Shown here: one piece after another, positions 33,394 through 44,929 of the stretch
How positions within the stretch are numbered: position 1 is the first letter of the stretch
Layout: every line of letters begins with the position of its first letter
NCBI GenBank assembly: GCA_023362775.1
Contig: JALMGJ010000003.1
Coordinates: forward strand, 484,001 to 548,000
Direction: 5' to 3'
DNA: 64,000 nucleotides
DNA from: Charina bottae
Lineage: Eukaryota > Chordata > Lepidosauria > Squamata > Charinaidae
Translations under genes and position numbers: made by a program
The notes under the pieces: generated by a model
Databases searched by the model: none
What the model was told of the DNA's origin: nothing
The model's input: only the letters and a program-made list of their open reading frames with translations

Positions 33394-33700
33394 CCCAAAG
33401 ACGCGTTCCGGCCGCACGTTCAGTTCCGCGCGCAAGGCATCTCGGGATGGCTTTTGTTTGATGAGGAATGCAGGGACTTGTAGTTTTCTGGAAAGCCCGT
33501 AGACCTAAACTGTAGAGTTATCATTCCGTGGTCTGAAGTTGGACTTTTCTCCTTTGGCGCCTCTTTTTCACACGACCGACGGTAGCAAATGAAAACTATA
33601 GCAACATGGAGCGCTCCGCTTTCAGATCACATCCCTCGCCTATCGTTATGTATTCTCTGTCAACGGTCCATTCACCCGTCTGAGCAGGCTTCGTCCACTT
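33394..33700 (-). promoter_or_regulatory. MZT2 GC-rich promoter with ZNF143-like site
   Basis: GC- and CpG-rich DNA surrounds MZT2 exon 1 and its upstream side (about 33030-33480), with no TATA box. On the minus strand at 33465-33484 the sequence ACTACAAGTCCCTGCATTCC closely fits the ZNF143/THAP11 promoter motif common in housekeeping genes. A (GCAAA)n run at about 33170-33187 lies in intron 1 next to the exon. Confidence 0.5.
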
Positions 33701-34341
33701 GGGCTCTCTAATGGTAACTCCTTTGGGCCTTTTTCCTCCGTAACCCTTGAAATTCTCCTGACCTGATTCATATCTCGGTCCTGGCGCTGTTAAAATGCCA
33801 TTTCAGGAACTAAGTTTGCAGTTGATTTGCCTGGAAAGTCGAAAATCACGCCAGGCAAAGGCGATGGAAAACACTTCTATACTGTGTGTGGTTGTGTCCA
33901 ATAGTGAACAGGAGTCGAGGTTGATGCCAGGGGTTCATTACTGTACCTTACTTTTATTTAAAGTAAAATGAAATACTTATTTAAAGTAAAGAAGTTAGAT
34001 AAAGAAGTTAAAATAACGGTAAGGAAATCTCTGATTCAAGTATTAACTAGGCCCAGCCTTGCTTAGCTTCTAAGCTGACAAGTTCCTAGGCTGAGATTTA
34101 CAGTACTTTCCCTTGAATACCAAAGTCTGTGGCTTTGATACAGCTGTGAAGTGGGAGACCTGCTGCTGCTGCATCAAAAGCATGTTTGGCTAGACAGAAG
34201 TTCAATGACTTCAGTAGTATTTTGCTCCTAGTTATGACTGCAGTGGAGTTCTTGTTGGCATTGTTTGCTTGGTTGGTCTTTTTTATCCAGTTTATCAGTG
34301 CTAATCCAAGACCTTTTGCAGCCTAAGGCAAAGCACTAAAC

Positions 34342-34905
34342 CAGAGCTTTCCAAACTGTGTGTCGGGACACGTTAGTGCAGAGCTTTCCAAACTGTGTCG
34401 CGACACAAAAGTGTGTCGCCACACACAGCGTGGTGTGTCGCCACACCACCCGGAAGCGGCGGCGTGCGTGTGCACGGTGGCAGCGGCAGCTGCTGCCGCC
34501 GCCGCCATGCACGCGCCGCACGCCCCCCGTGCTGCTGCCGTGCGCGCGCGCGCCGCACGCCCCCCCGCGCCGCCGCACGCCCCCCCGCATCGCCACCGTG
34601 CACGCGCGCGCTGCCGCATGACTTCCTGTGTCGCCGCTCCGCCGCCGCCGCACCGCTGCTGGCGTGTCGCCAGAGGCAGCACTTTGGAAAGCCCTGCGTT
34701 AGTGTGTCGGCTGCAGTGTCTGGGTGTGTCCAGGCTGCTGCTGCCTCCAAACCTGCCCTGCTAGGATTCTGCGCAGGTCCTAGTGCCTGCCTTGTGCCCT
34801 GCTGTAAGAGTGTGTCGTGAAATGATGCCCTGCTGTAAGAGTGTGTCACGAAATGATGCATGTCTAAAAAGTGTGTCACCAACATGAAAAGTTTGGAAAG
34901 CTCTG
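34342..34905. mobile_element. hAT miniature element, outer copy, interrupted
   Basis: It starts CAGAGCTTTCCAAACTGTG and ends GTTTGGAAAGCTCTG, with the 8-base duplication CACTAAAC (34334-34341, 34906-34913). Its own sequence (34342-34378 and 34705-34905) is the reverse-orientation partner of the copy at 44930-45132. Confidence 0.9.
34379..34696. mobile_element. CpG-rich hAT miniature element nested in the outer copy
   Basis: It starts CAGAGCTTTCC and ends GGAAAGCCCTG, with its own duplication CGTTAGTG (34371-34378, 34697-34704). The core is GC-saturated like 30365-30690. Confidence 0.92.
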
Positions 34906-35196
34906 CACTAAACGTTGCTTTTCTCCCTGTTATGTATTGAAGCAGATGGGATCTGCAGTGGAATCTCATTTAAGTACTGCAAGTGGGATAGGAAGAAAGT
35001 CTGAAGGAAGCAGGCTCTTCTACTTTGTCCTCTTGGAGGGCACATGCAGAATACATAGGGATTTCACAGATAGAAATATGGAAGTGCCCATGCATTTTCC
35101 AATTGCAAAATTAGTGCACCAGTACTACTTATTTTTTCTCAAATGTGAATAAACCTCCTTATTTGGGTGCTGCAGCAGCCAGCACTTTTGTACTTC

Positions 35197-35244
35197 ATTC
35201 ATTCATTCATTCATTCATTCATTCATTCATTCATTCATTCATTC
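35197..35244. repeat. (ATTC)n microsatellite
   Basis: About twelve ATTC units between unassigned DNA and a reversed SINE tail. Confidence 0.9.
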
Positions 35245-35365
35245 TCCCACCTTTATTATTTTTATAAATAACTCAAGGCAGCGAACATACCTAATGCTCC
35301 TTCCTCCTCCTATTTTCCCCACAACAACAACCCTGTGAGGTGAGTTGGGCTGAGAGAGAGTGACA
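35245..35365 (-). mobile_element. Sauria-type SINE, 3' part
   Basis: The reverse strand carries the tail CTTTATTATTTTTATAAATA then AACTCAAGGCAGCGAACATA and AACCCTGTGAGG; the tRNA head is missing. Confidence 0.7.
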
Positions 35366-36252
35366 GAAAATATTGTTCTCTCTATCCCTGAATTATTGGT
35401 TTAAATTTGACTTTATGCCAAGATGATGATCATAATTTATATGGTCATATAAATTAAATAAAGAAAGAAATAAAATAAACAATACAGTAATATCAGATAT
35501 AGAAATTGTCTAATGCTTAGTTTTTGGTTGTAGTAATGTTTAAATTAAGTGTTTTGAAGCATGCATGAGCTCAAGTGCAACCTCTACATGCCACCCTCCT
35601 CCGGAAAATTACCCTCCCCCCCCCCCGTTTGTTCCCGGCAAGGATGTACCTGAAAGACAAAAAGGGATAGTTAGTGCAAGGATGTGGTAGCCTATTTTTT
35701 GTCTTTTGGTTTCGGCTTTTCTGGGTATTTTTTGTGGAAGGCCGTTACTAGTTTGGGTGCATGGATGTGTTGGCTCTCCACCCACTCGTTTTCTGCTCTC
35801 GGGAGGTGTTTCCATTGGACTAGGTACTGCAGCCCCCTTCGTCGTATCCTGGAGTCTAATATAGCTTGAACCTCGAAGTGTTTCTCTCCCTCGGTTAGTG
35901 TGGGGGCGAGTGGAGGGGGTTCAGGGTGCCAGCGTTCGGAGGTCTGAACCTGCAGTGAAAGACTGGGTGGATTCTGTTCAAATTCTTCAGTAATTGGAGT
36001 TGTACTGTTACATCATTGATGATTCTTGTAATCGGGAATGGGCCTATGTACTTTGGGCTTAGTTTTTTAGAGGGTTGGGCAGATTTCAAGTACTTTGTGG
36101 ATAGGTAGACCTTTTCTCCCACCCTCATGGGCCATTCTGGGGCTCTTTTACGATCTGCGTATTTCTTATAGTTGGCTTTGGCATCTTCTAGTGCCTTTTC
36201 GATTATTGGCCAATTGGTTGTCATTTGTTTGATCCAGTCATCTAGGGAGAGT

Positions 36253-36882
36253 AATGTCAGATTTCTCGTATGAAATTAGCAAATTGTTTTCTATACAAAG
36301 CACAGCTTTGATGACGTGACGCCAGGTGGCCAGATAACAACTGTCACGTGTGTATTGTTTTGGCTAGTTTGCATGGGAACAAGTCCTCCTGATTCCTTCT
36401 GTGGGAAGCCTTGCTCTGTGTAGAGCAAGGGAGGGGGGGATCACATGCTTGCTTAGATGCAGCACTGCCACCCAATAGCAGGTCATGCTATGTGCTATGG
36501 CCTATGCTTTAGGCCTGTGTGTCACACCTAACTTCCAGCCAATCAGAAAGTTGGAAAAACTGAATATCTAACCATGCAAAATGGTGTTCTATGCTTCTTA
36601 ACTTCTGTCCAGTCTTTTAGCCATGTTCGTGTGTGTGTTCTACTTCTGAAGACTGGGAAGTGCGTAGCTATGCGTGGCTGTGTGTGTAGGCCATGGCATG
36701 AGCCCCTTCATGTCTGTCAATGGAAACAATACACGAAACTCGGCTTGTAAGTTTGTTTTTCCTTTTGCAATGCTGTACCATGTATATTCAACTTTGCTTT
36801 TATCACAAGTAAAGATTTTATAGCTTTTACAAGCTGCACTCTGTCTGTTTACTCTCAAGCCTTGATTTTTCCCTATAAGCCA
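36253..36882 (+). mobile_element. Possible solo LTR inserted in the gypsy integrase
   Basis: About 630 bases split the integrase coding sequence. They begin TGTCAGATTTCTCG and end near AGCCAGCA, with AGTAAAGATTTTATAGC and a TCTGTCTG region like an LTR R-U5 end. I could not see a convincing target duplication, so the exact edges and class are uncertain. Confidence 0.4.
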
Positions 36883-37799
36883 GCATAAATCCTATCAAGT
36901 AATTTCGTCTGTTCTGTTGGTAGTTCGGGTATGGCCACAAAGTCCTGGCCATTCACTACTTGGAATGGCGTGAACCCTGTACTTGCGTGTACCACGTTGT
37001 TGTATGCAACTTCCCCGTACGGGAGTAAGTACATCCAGTCGTCCTGTTGGTAGTTGATGTAGCACTTCAAGTATTGCTCTATGATTTGGCCTTCTTTCCC
37101 GCACTTGAAGCATAGGCCTCTCTTTGCCCTCCGTTCTCTCTCTTCATCCCATGGTCAGTTTGTTGCCTTCCGCTCGAGGAGTTTCTTTGAGGGTGGTAGG
37201 CGCTTCTCTGTAGCGTACACCCTTTGCTGACCCTGCACTTGGGCTTGCACTTCCTCTACTTCGCCTGCGAGGCATATCCAGTCCCTCAGTGTATTAGGGC
37301 TTCCTCAGGCTAGGATTTCAGGATTTCCAAGATTTCAGGGCGCAGGCCTCCCTTGAAGTATTCTATCTTTAGGGATTCTGGCCAGTCAGTTAGCCTCCCT
37401 GCCAGTGTTTTAAAGTCCATGGCGTAGTCTGACACTGACCTGCCCCCTTGTCGGATGTTCTGTAAACTTGTTCTTGCTCTCATCGTCTCCAGCGGGTCCT
37501 CAAATCTCTCCTTCAGTGCTTGCATGAAGTTTTGGAAGTTGTGTAGCTCTGGGGCTGCTGTCTGGTGTAGCTGCTGTAGCCACTGCATGGCCTCTGCCCT
37601 GAAGCGCCCCAATACTTATCTTAATTTGGCATCCTCTGAGCTGAAGGACCTCTCGAATTCCTCCATGAAACCCCGTACATGTGTTAGAAAACACGCTAGC
37701 TGCTGGGGGTCTCCATGGAATTTGATGCTTAGGCCCCTGTCCCCGAAGGATTCTGCTCCTCTCTGCAGGCCACTTGGTCTCGTGGCCGTTGTGGATCTC

Positions 37800-38830
37800 G
37801 TATCCCAGGGGTGGGCTGTGGTCCTCCCCCAGGTAGTGGGGTCACTTGCCTCAACCGGGGCCGTTGGATACTTGTCTGCAGGGGGCGGCCGTCTCTCTAT
37901 TGTTGTTTCACTGCCTGCTGCCGTCCCAGCCTGGGTGTAGGGTCTTCTTGCGTCCCGGGGTGTGGTGCGGCTCTCCCCCAGGTATTAGCATCTGCAGGGG
38001 CCACCTGCCTCTCTATTGTTGCTGTGCGGCCTGCTGCTGTCCGAGCCTGGGTGTAGGATAGGGTTCTTGTGTCCCAGGGGTGTGGGGTGGCTCCCCCCCA
38101 GGTAGTAGGTGTACTTGCCTCAGCTAGGGCCATCGTGGTTTCGCCTGTAGGGGGCGCTCGCCTCCCTGTCATTGCTGCGCTGCTTGCTGCCGCCCCAGCC
38201 TGGGTTTCAAGCCTCCAGGCCTCACATGGCTTCTCCCTTCCCCATGCTCCGTCTACCTGTCCAGGGCTCACTTCTGCTGACGCTGGGCTCTCTGGAGCCC
38301 AGGGGCCTGGTGTTGCCCTTCCCCAGACAGTGGGCCCTCTCGGCCCAGGTGCTGCTGGGGCTCTCTTTTGTTTGGGGCACGCTCCCCTTCCTATTGGTGT
38401 CGCGCTGCTCCATGTTGCTCCAACCAGGGTTTTGAATTTGCCGCTCCCTGGTGACTCCCCCCCATGCTCCGTGCGTCGGCCTGGGGTTCATGGTTGCTCC
38501 GCCCACTGCTGCCTCAGCCTGGAGTCTTGCTGCTTTGGCCTGGGCTCTGGATCTCCTGCTCTTGGGTGAGTCGTCCTCCCTCCACACGCCGTTCTCTTGG
38601 CTTGGGTTTGGGGCCCTTGCATTCCAGGGGTTTGGGGTGGCCTCGCCCCAAGCTGTGGGTTCCCTCACCTCGGCTCCCGCTGTCGTTGGCACCACTGTTC
38701 CGCTCACCACCGCCTGGGCCTGGGTTCCCTCCATCGTAGCTTCCCCCCAGGGGTTGGGCCTTCTCACCTCCATTTCTGCCGCTGCTGGTGCCGCCGCTCC
38801 GTTCGTCGTTGCCTGGCCTTGGGCTCCATG
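37800..38830 (-). repeat. Degenerate tandem repeats in gag N-terminal region
   Basis: On the plus strand, units share GCCTGGGTGTAGG, CCCAGGTAGT and TGCCT words; the GCCTGGG word recurs at 37929, 38044 and 38199 and in weaker form further right. On the coding (minus) strand they give repeated WG-ATPHP and PTP-like peptides. Confidence 0.6.
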
Positions 38831-39316
38831 GCTTAGTGTCCAGAACAGGCCCTCCACCGCTTCTCGTAGGGCGAACACGTCCCGCTCCAGCCTCGCCATG
38901 CGGTCGTCCGATCCGGCTGGTGAGTGCTGTGCAATGCAGTCAGGGCTCGCTGCCATCTCTCCGCTTGCGCCTGGGTGCTGGGGGGGTCCCGGGGGTCTTC
39001 CAGTCATCCTGCATCCACGGTTCGCTCGGCAGGGTCCACGTGGCGTGGGCGCTATGCCACCTGTGGGGTTGGTTTGCCGTCAGCGGGGCTGCCAAGGCTC
39101 CTCCTGCGGCTTCTCGCTGCTCCCCCTGTTCTCTCAGGGTCTGTCTTGGGAAAGCAGCGTCGGGTGCGCAGTCTGGCGTTTCTTGCCCTCTTGGTGTGTT
39201 CATTGCTGGACTTTCCAGGTTGCTTGCGCCGCTTCTTGATGAGGTCGCCGTGTATGGACTGCTCTCAAGTCGCTTTGCGTCCTCCGGTAAAGTTTTCATG
39301 GTGATTCACAGCTTTT

Positions 39317-39759
39317 TGTGAGGATCACGATCTTATGGCCCAAACTCAGTAATTAACAACACAAGCCACATGGGATATGTGCAATTCTTTATTGGACCAG
39401 CATCATGCCACGTTAAAGCTGTGAATGGGGTTCCTCCCCCCACCCCCGATCTTCCTTTAAGCCCTTGGCTCCCTTCTCGTTCTGCCCATTCTCCCAGCCT
39501 TCTTCTTTTGTTATTTAATTTCTTTTTTCGCGCCCTCTGTTCTCTTCCAGTCTCTGTGCCTGCGTGCGCTGGTGGCTCTTTTGTTCGTGGCTTCTCGTGT
39601 CCTCTGGTCCGGATGTGGTGATGGCTGTCTGTTCTCCTGCGGACTAGTGCTTCCCCCGCAGCTTCCCATCATCTTCTCACCCCTCCCCGTTCTCCCTTAT
39701 TTTATCCTGTGTAAGGGTGGAGTATCCAGTCCATTGCTTCTGGATTCTCCATCCTTACA
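39317..39759 (-). repeat. Probable 5' LTR of the gypsy element
   Basis: On the minus strand it runs from TGTAAGGATGGAG to GTGATCCTCACA (TG...CA) and contains CAATAAAGAATTGCACA, a poly(A) signal. The inner end is uncertain because no primer-binding site was recognised and there is no second LTR to compare. Confidence 0.5.
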
Positions 39760-40293
39760 TGTAGACTTGATTGAATTCTTCTCCAAATTTGATATGATTG
39801 ATCTTCAAGAAACTTGGCTTATAATTAAAGATGATAATCTCTTACCAGGGTATAACATATGGCTTCAATCTGCTTTGAAAATCAAGATAAGGGAAGAGCA
39901 ATAGGTGGTCTAACAATATTTGTTAAAGAAGATTTAGGATGATCAGGTGAGTTGTTGTCAAATATTGACATGTCCTGAAACATATCAGTATTTGTTAGTT
40001 GTTAAATTAAAATAGTCGTTAAATTAAAAACCCAAAGTGTAATTGCAATCCTGGTAACTATCTATATCCTTCCAGTAAATTCCCTGTACCATTTTGTAGA
40101 TATCCAGTTCCTCCTGAGGAAATTGCTGGAAGAAGTAAATACAGTTTAACCAGATGCGCTAATCATTGTGTTGGGGGACTTTAATGCCAGAATAGCATTA
40201 AACTCAAAATTGTTGGAGCACTGGGGTCTCCAGGAGGAATTTTTAAAAGGTATTATTGGTACTCCAGTTATAAGAAAGCAAATAATGTGGGGT

Positions 40294-40757
40294 TGTCAGG
40301 ATGTCATCCATGCCATCCTGCCATAGCGCCAGGAAGCATCCCGCCAGTCTGTTAAAACTCACAGGGTCAGTTGGGGGTTGCTTTGCAGTAAAACTGCCAG
40401 ACATGTGTCTTCACTTCACTTGGTGTATTCACAGAACTGCAAACTATGTTAATTAAAGTATCGAGGTGAGCGATTCAGCACCCAGGACAGATCAAAGGGC
40501 GATATCGCCGCGTTAGTTGATTCGGACCTAGAAAGACGAAAAACTGAGAGACGAAGGGAAGGGCGATTGAGCAGTGAATCCCGATTTTTTTTTGGGGGGG
40601 GGACTTGGAGATTATTAAACTGTTGGTTGTGGGAGCTTGATTCACTCAAATCTTTAATGTGCAATGGATCACTGGCTTTAATAAAGATTCCTTCATATCC
40701 CTAAGTGGCTTGTGTCAGGAACTCTGATTTAATAGTCAACGGATTGGGGACATCACA
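40294..40757 (+). mobile_element. Solo LTR (family TGTCA...ATCACA), copy A
   Basis: 464 bases from TGTCAGGATGTCATCC to GACATCACA, flanked by the 5-base duplication GGGGT (40289-40293, 40758-40762). AATAAAGATTCCTTCAT near 40679 is the poly(A) signal, which sets the plus orientation. It aligns by eye with copy B at 45740-46154. No internal coding region remains, as expected after LTR-LTR recombination. Confidence 0.85.
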
Positions 40758-40770
40758 GGGGTGTAGTTTA

Positions 40771-41101
40771 AAAAGGTAAAGGTTCTTCCCGCACATTTGT
40801 GCAGTCGTGTCCGACTCTAGGGGCCGGTGCTCATCTCCATTTGTTAGCCGAAGAGCCAGCGTTGTCCAAAGACGCTTCCACGGTCATGTGGCCGCATGAC
40901 GCGCGTGGAACGCTGTTACCTACCCACCAAAGTGGTACCTATTAATCTACTTGCATTTGCATGCTTTCGAATTGCTAGGTTGGCAAGAGCTGGAGCTAGT
41001 GCGGGAGCTCACTCCGCACGCAGGGCTAGGGATTCGAACTTCCGAACTTGCAATCTTCCGATCGACAAGCCTGGCGTCTTACCCGCTGAGCCACCACACC
41101 A
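40771..41101 (-). mobile_element. tRNA-derived SINE with BovB-like tail
   Basis: Minus-strand copy of the 14198-14532 family, complete from tRNA head (GCTCAGCGGGTAAG) to tail. The 10-base duplication GTGTAGTTTA flanks it (40761-40770, 41102-41111). Confidence 0.88.
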
Positions 41102-42094
41102 GTGTAGTTTACTGGTGATAAAATACCCAAACAGTAGAACGTCAAGATTGGAAGGAGCATAGATACAGTACTTATGGCACAGGGATATGAAAGAGGACAA
41201 CAATTTTAAAGGACATAATATAAGACAAAGCTTGATATATGTATGGAACTTTGTGAGAAAGTTAACAAATCCAACAATCTCACTGCTAGCCTCTCCTTTA
41301 AATGGAGAGATAACTATATCATGTTGGAGATAAATATAGTAAGAAAAGTGCAATTACATATGCAGATACAATCCGTTCAGATCCTATGAATAGACCAAAA
41401 ATACATCAAAAGCTACTTGGCGAAGGCTGGAACATACCATGGTTGATGTAGCTACAAATTGCTGGAAGAGTAAAAACTGAACTCAAAGATGAGGAAGGGC
41501 TTCTAAGAAAAATGACAGAATTTGAAATGCTCATACAGAACTAAGACCAGCTACTAGGGTGTATGTATATAAACTGTTACTCAGATATGGCACAGAGACA
41601 GGACAAATAAAAAATTGCATGATAAAATGGATGCAAAACCTTAAAGAAACAGTCTCAACATAACAAGGGAAGAATTATGGGACAATTTATAAATTTTACT
41701 CTGCATTATAACTTAAGAGAAAACTAGTATGTTTTATAGATGGTATACAACTCCATCAATAATTGTCAGGGTAGACAAATCATATAGTAATAAATGCTGG
41801 AAATGCCACGAGGCAGAAGAAACATTTTACCGTATGTGGTCGACATGTTAAAAAGTTCAAAGTACTGGAAAAAAATACACAGCACCTTTCAGAGAATTTT
41901 AGAAATCAAATTTGAAATGAAACCACAATTCTTACTAGACATAATCCAAAACATATTAACAAAAAAAATCACAATTTTGCTAAGATACATGGATAAACTT
42001 AGCAAAACATTGGAAAAGAGATGATGATATAAGGCTGGGAACTTTGGAGAATATGCAGTAATAGCAAAATTAACAGTACATATTCACAACAGAA

Positions 42095-42330
42095 GCCAGT
42101 TTGGTGTAGTGGTTAAGGCACCAAGCTAGAAACTGGGAGACTGTGAGTACTAGTCCCGCCTTGGACCTGAAGCCAGCTGGGTGACCTTGACCCAGTCACT
42201 CTCTCTCAGCCCTAGGAAGGAGGCAATGGCAAGCCACTTCTGAAATCTTGCCAAGAAAACTGCAGGGACTTGTCCAGGCAGTCACCAGGAGCCAACACTG
42301 ACTCAAAGGCACCAAAAAAACCAAAAAACA
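42095..42330 (+). mobile_element. Sauria-type tRNA SINE, full length with BovB-like tail
   Basis: It starts CCAGTTTGGTGTAGTGGTTA, has GAGTACTAGTCCCGCC as B box, and ends AACTGCAGGGACTTGTCCAG then GACTCAAAGGCACC. A short AACAGAAG duplication borders it. It is inserted in the L1-like coding remnant. Confidence 0.85.
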
Positions 42331-42514
42331 AAACAGAAGTTTAACCATATTTAAGCAAGAATGGCTTCTATACTTACCATATATTACACGGCAAGGCAAA
42401 TATAAGTATTTAAAATACTGATTTTTAAAAGAACTTAAATCAGAAACAAACAAAATTTTAAATATTTATAAACGTACATGTTGTACTACCACAAAGGGAA
42501 AGTTAGAAACTAAT

Positions 42515-44158
42515 GTTTGTTTGTTTGTTGAATTTCTATAACCGCCCATCTCCCCCTCAAGGAGGGACTCTGGGCAGTTCACAACACAATATTAACAAAA
42601 TACAATAAAAACTGTGATAAAAATAGAATTACAATAAATTACAATAAAAATACTATAAAATCCAAGAGGCAGATAGTTCTAAAGTGACGTTGACTATGAT
42701 TAAAATATTTTAAATATCTAAGGTGGCTCTAAGGGATCAGCCATCCCCAGGCTTGACTGCTTTCCTTTTTGCCCCAGGCGAGATCACAGAGCCAGGTTTT
42801 TAATTTTTTTCTAAAATCCAGGAGCGAGGGGGCCTGTCTTATCCCTGGTGGAAGGATGTTCCATAGGGCAGGTGCCGCTGCAGAGAAGGCTCGTCTCCGG
42901 GACCCCGTTAGGTGGAATTCTTTCATAGAAGGGGTCCGCAGCATGCCCTCTCTGCAAGATCGGGTGGGATGGGATGATGTAATGGGGATGAGGCAGTCCC
43001 TCAGATAACCTGGTCCTGTGCCATGTAGGGCTATAAAGGTGATAACCAATACCTTGAATTGGACCCGGAAGCAAACTGGCACCCAATGCAGCCCACGGAG
43101 CAGAGGTGTTATGTGTACCGATCTTGATGCCCCTAAAACTGCCCGTGCCGCCGCATTCTGCACCAGCTGTAGCTTCCGGATATTCTTCAAGGGTAGCCCC
43201 ATGTAGAGTGCATTGCAGTAATCTATATGAGAGACAACCAGGGCTTGTTCGAAGGGCCTCTCGGTCAAGAAAAGGGCATAACTGGCGCACAACACGAAGT
43301 TGAGCAAAGGCCCTCCTGGCCATGACTGCCACCTGCTCTTCGAGCAGGAGTCGTGAGTCCAAGAGGACCCCCAAGTTACGCACTGGGTCTGTCTGGGGAA
43401 GTGCGACCCCATCCAGAACTAAAGATGACAAAGTCCCAGAAACCGAGGGGCCATTAATCCACAGCCACTCCGTCTTACCAGGGTTCAGTTGAAGCCTGTT
43501 TTTCCCCATCCAGACCCCTACAGCCCCCAGGCACTTGGACAGGGTGGTCACTGCATCACTTACTTCACCCGGGATAGAGATGTATAATTGGGTATCATCA
43601 GCATATTGATGATACCTCAGCCCGTGGTGACGGATGATCTCACCCAGCGGTTTCATGTAGATGTTAAAAAGGAGCGGCGAGAGTACCGAGCCCTGCGGAA
43701 CCCCACAAACAAGGGCCCGTGGGCTGGCTCTCTCGCTCCCTATCAACACCGACTGGGATCGGCCCTGGAGGAAGGAGGTGAACCAGCGTAAAACCACGCC
43801 ACCCACCCCCAACTCCCTGAGCCGTCCCAGAAGGATACCATGGTCGACGGTATCGAATGCCGCTGAGAGGTCAAGAAGAGCGAGAATGGATGCACTGCCT
43901 CCATCTCGCTCCCGCCAAAGATCATCCATAAGCACGACCAATGCAGTTTCCGTCCCATGTCCCGGCCTGAAACCTGACTGAAAGGGGTCTAGATAATCCG
44001 TTTCATCCAGAATCCTCTGGAGCTGCAACGCCACCACCTTCTCAACCACCTTCCCCAAAAAGGGGAGGTGGGAGACTGGACAAAAATTATCCAGTATAGT
44101 AGGGTCCAGCGATGGCTTCTTGAGGAGGGGGAGCACCAGCGCTTCCTTGAAAGCTGGA
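42515..44158 (-). mobile_element. L2/CR1-type LINE, 5'-truncated, reverse transcriptase readable
   Basis: On the minus strand the frame opens at the RT domain (LLKKPSLDP at 44136). It contains FRPGHGTETAL, LDLSAAFDTVDH, GVPQGSVLSPLLFNIYM and the catalytic YADD (43594-43605), then the thumb/connection region. A frame change near 43190-43210 separates it from a C-terminal part that ends near 42730. The 3' UTR has ACCGCCCA and a (CAAA)n end at 42516. There is no endonuclease, so the copy is truncated. Confidence 0.88.
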
Positions 44159-44929
44159 ATATTTATCTATAATGCTTTTAGTAGTTTTTCTTCTTTCTAT
44201 ATATGTGTGTATTTTGTATTTTTAAAGAGAAAAGAGTGGAGATTTTTGCATTCAGCTCAGAGATTCAAATCCTTTCTCACATTGTTAAAATAATTCAATG
44301 TACTGTTTTCAACGATATAGTGTACTGAGCACTAACTGTACAATCTTGGTAATGCCCTTGTCCACTTACTGATACTCTATTTCTGTATCAACTATTTTTC
44401 TTTTAAAAATGATTAATAAATAAAAATTTTAAAAATAACCTAAAAAAGAAAACAAAAGGCATTATAATTAATTTTATTACTACTAAGGGTGACACTGAGA
44501 AATAGCAAAATACTTTCTATTTTCAGTTAATGCAGATTCTTATATTTTGTCATGTGATATGAGCAAATCATTAACATAATTACAATTAAAAATAGATATA
44601 GTTTGATTGATTTGAAACTTTGAATCAGATTTTGATTTTGTCTTTTTGAAGTGATTCAAAGGCATCTGATTCAATTCAGCAATTTGATCCAAATCATCAC
44701 TCCTGACTTAGAAAGTCGATTCAGTTCAAAGATTCAAAGTAATTGTGTTTGTATTGAATCTCCCAATTTAATCTTTGCACAGCCCTACACATTACCAGTC
44801 CAGATGGCAATAGAGAGAGGATGACTGAGGTAGTTAACATACAGTGGAGGGCCTGGAATCCAGCTCCCAAGTCCATCGTCCTGCAGGTATAGCTACTCTT
44901 GGGCAGCACTTACTGGCATGTGCATAGAG

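Larger units (their letters stand above)
35600..39759 (-). mobile_element. Ty3/gypsy LTR retrotransposon, internally deleted
   Basis: Reading on the minus strand from 39759: a probable 5' LTR, a leader, a gag with a repetitive proline/threonine-rich N-terminal part (about 37800-39010), the gag core (37310-37700; LKERFEDPLETMRARTSLQN), a zinc knuckle (CFKCGKEG, about 37090-37110), then directly integrase (YINYQQDDW, TGFTPFQVV; 36880-37087). The integrase C-terminal domain follows (SPKYIGPFPITRI, HPVFHCRF; 35895-36250) after an interruption. Protease, reverse transcriptase and RNase H are absent. No 3' LTR was found at the left edge. It is a defective element. Confidence 0.85.
39760..44440 (+). 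mobile_element. L1-like LINE, old, broken into pieces
   Basis: Plus-strand pieces: an endonuclease-like fragment (LQETW at about 39800, LGDFNARI at 40171-40194); an ORF2 C-terminal part (about 41120-42085) with a Cys-rich [12 protein letters not shown] motif at 41795 typical of squamate L1; more coding remnant at 42331-42510; and an AT-rich 3' end with AATAAA-like tail (44160-44440). A solo LTR, two SINEs and an L2-like LINE interrupt it. Frames are badly damaged. Whether the first piece belongs to the same element as the rest is an inference. Confidence 0.5.

Noticed and set aside
33600..33720. Divergent plus-strand gene at the MZT2 promoter, ATG at 33606
   Set aside because: Frame closes after about 26 codons with no recognisable peptide; a non-coding divergent transcript is possible but unsupported.
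34323..34969. Open frames of up to 198 codons on both strands
   Set aside because: Same cause: two nested hAT miniature elements.
37455..39321. Long plus-strand open frames (up to 262 codons)
   Set aside because: Antisense to the gypsy gag; composition-driven and with no start context or domains.
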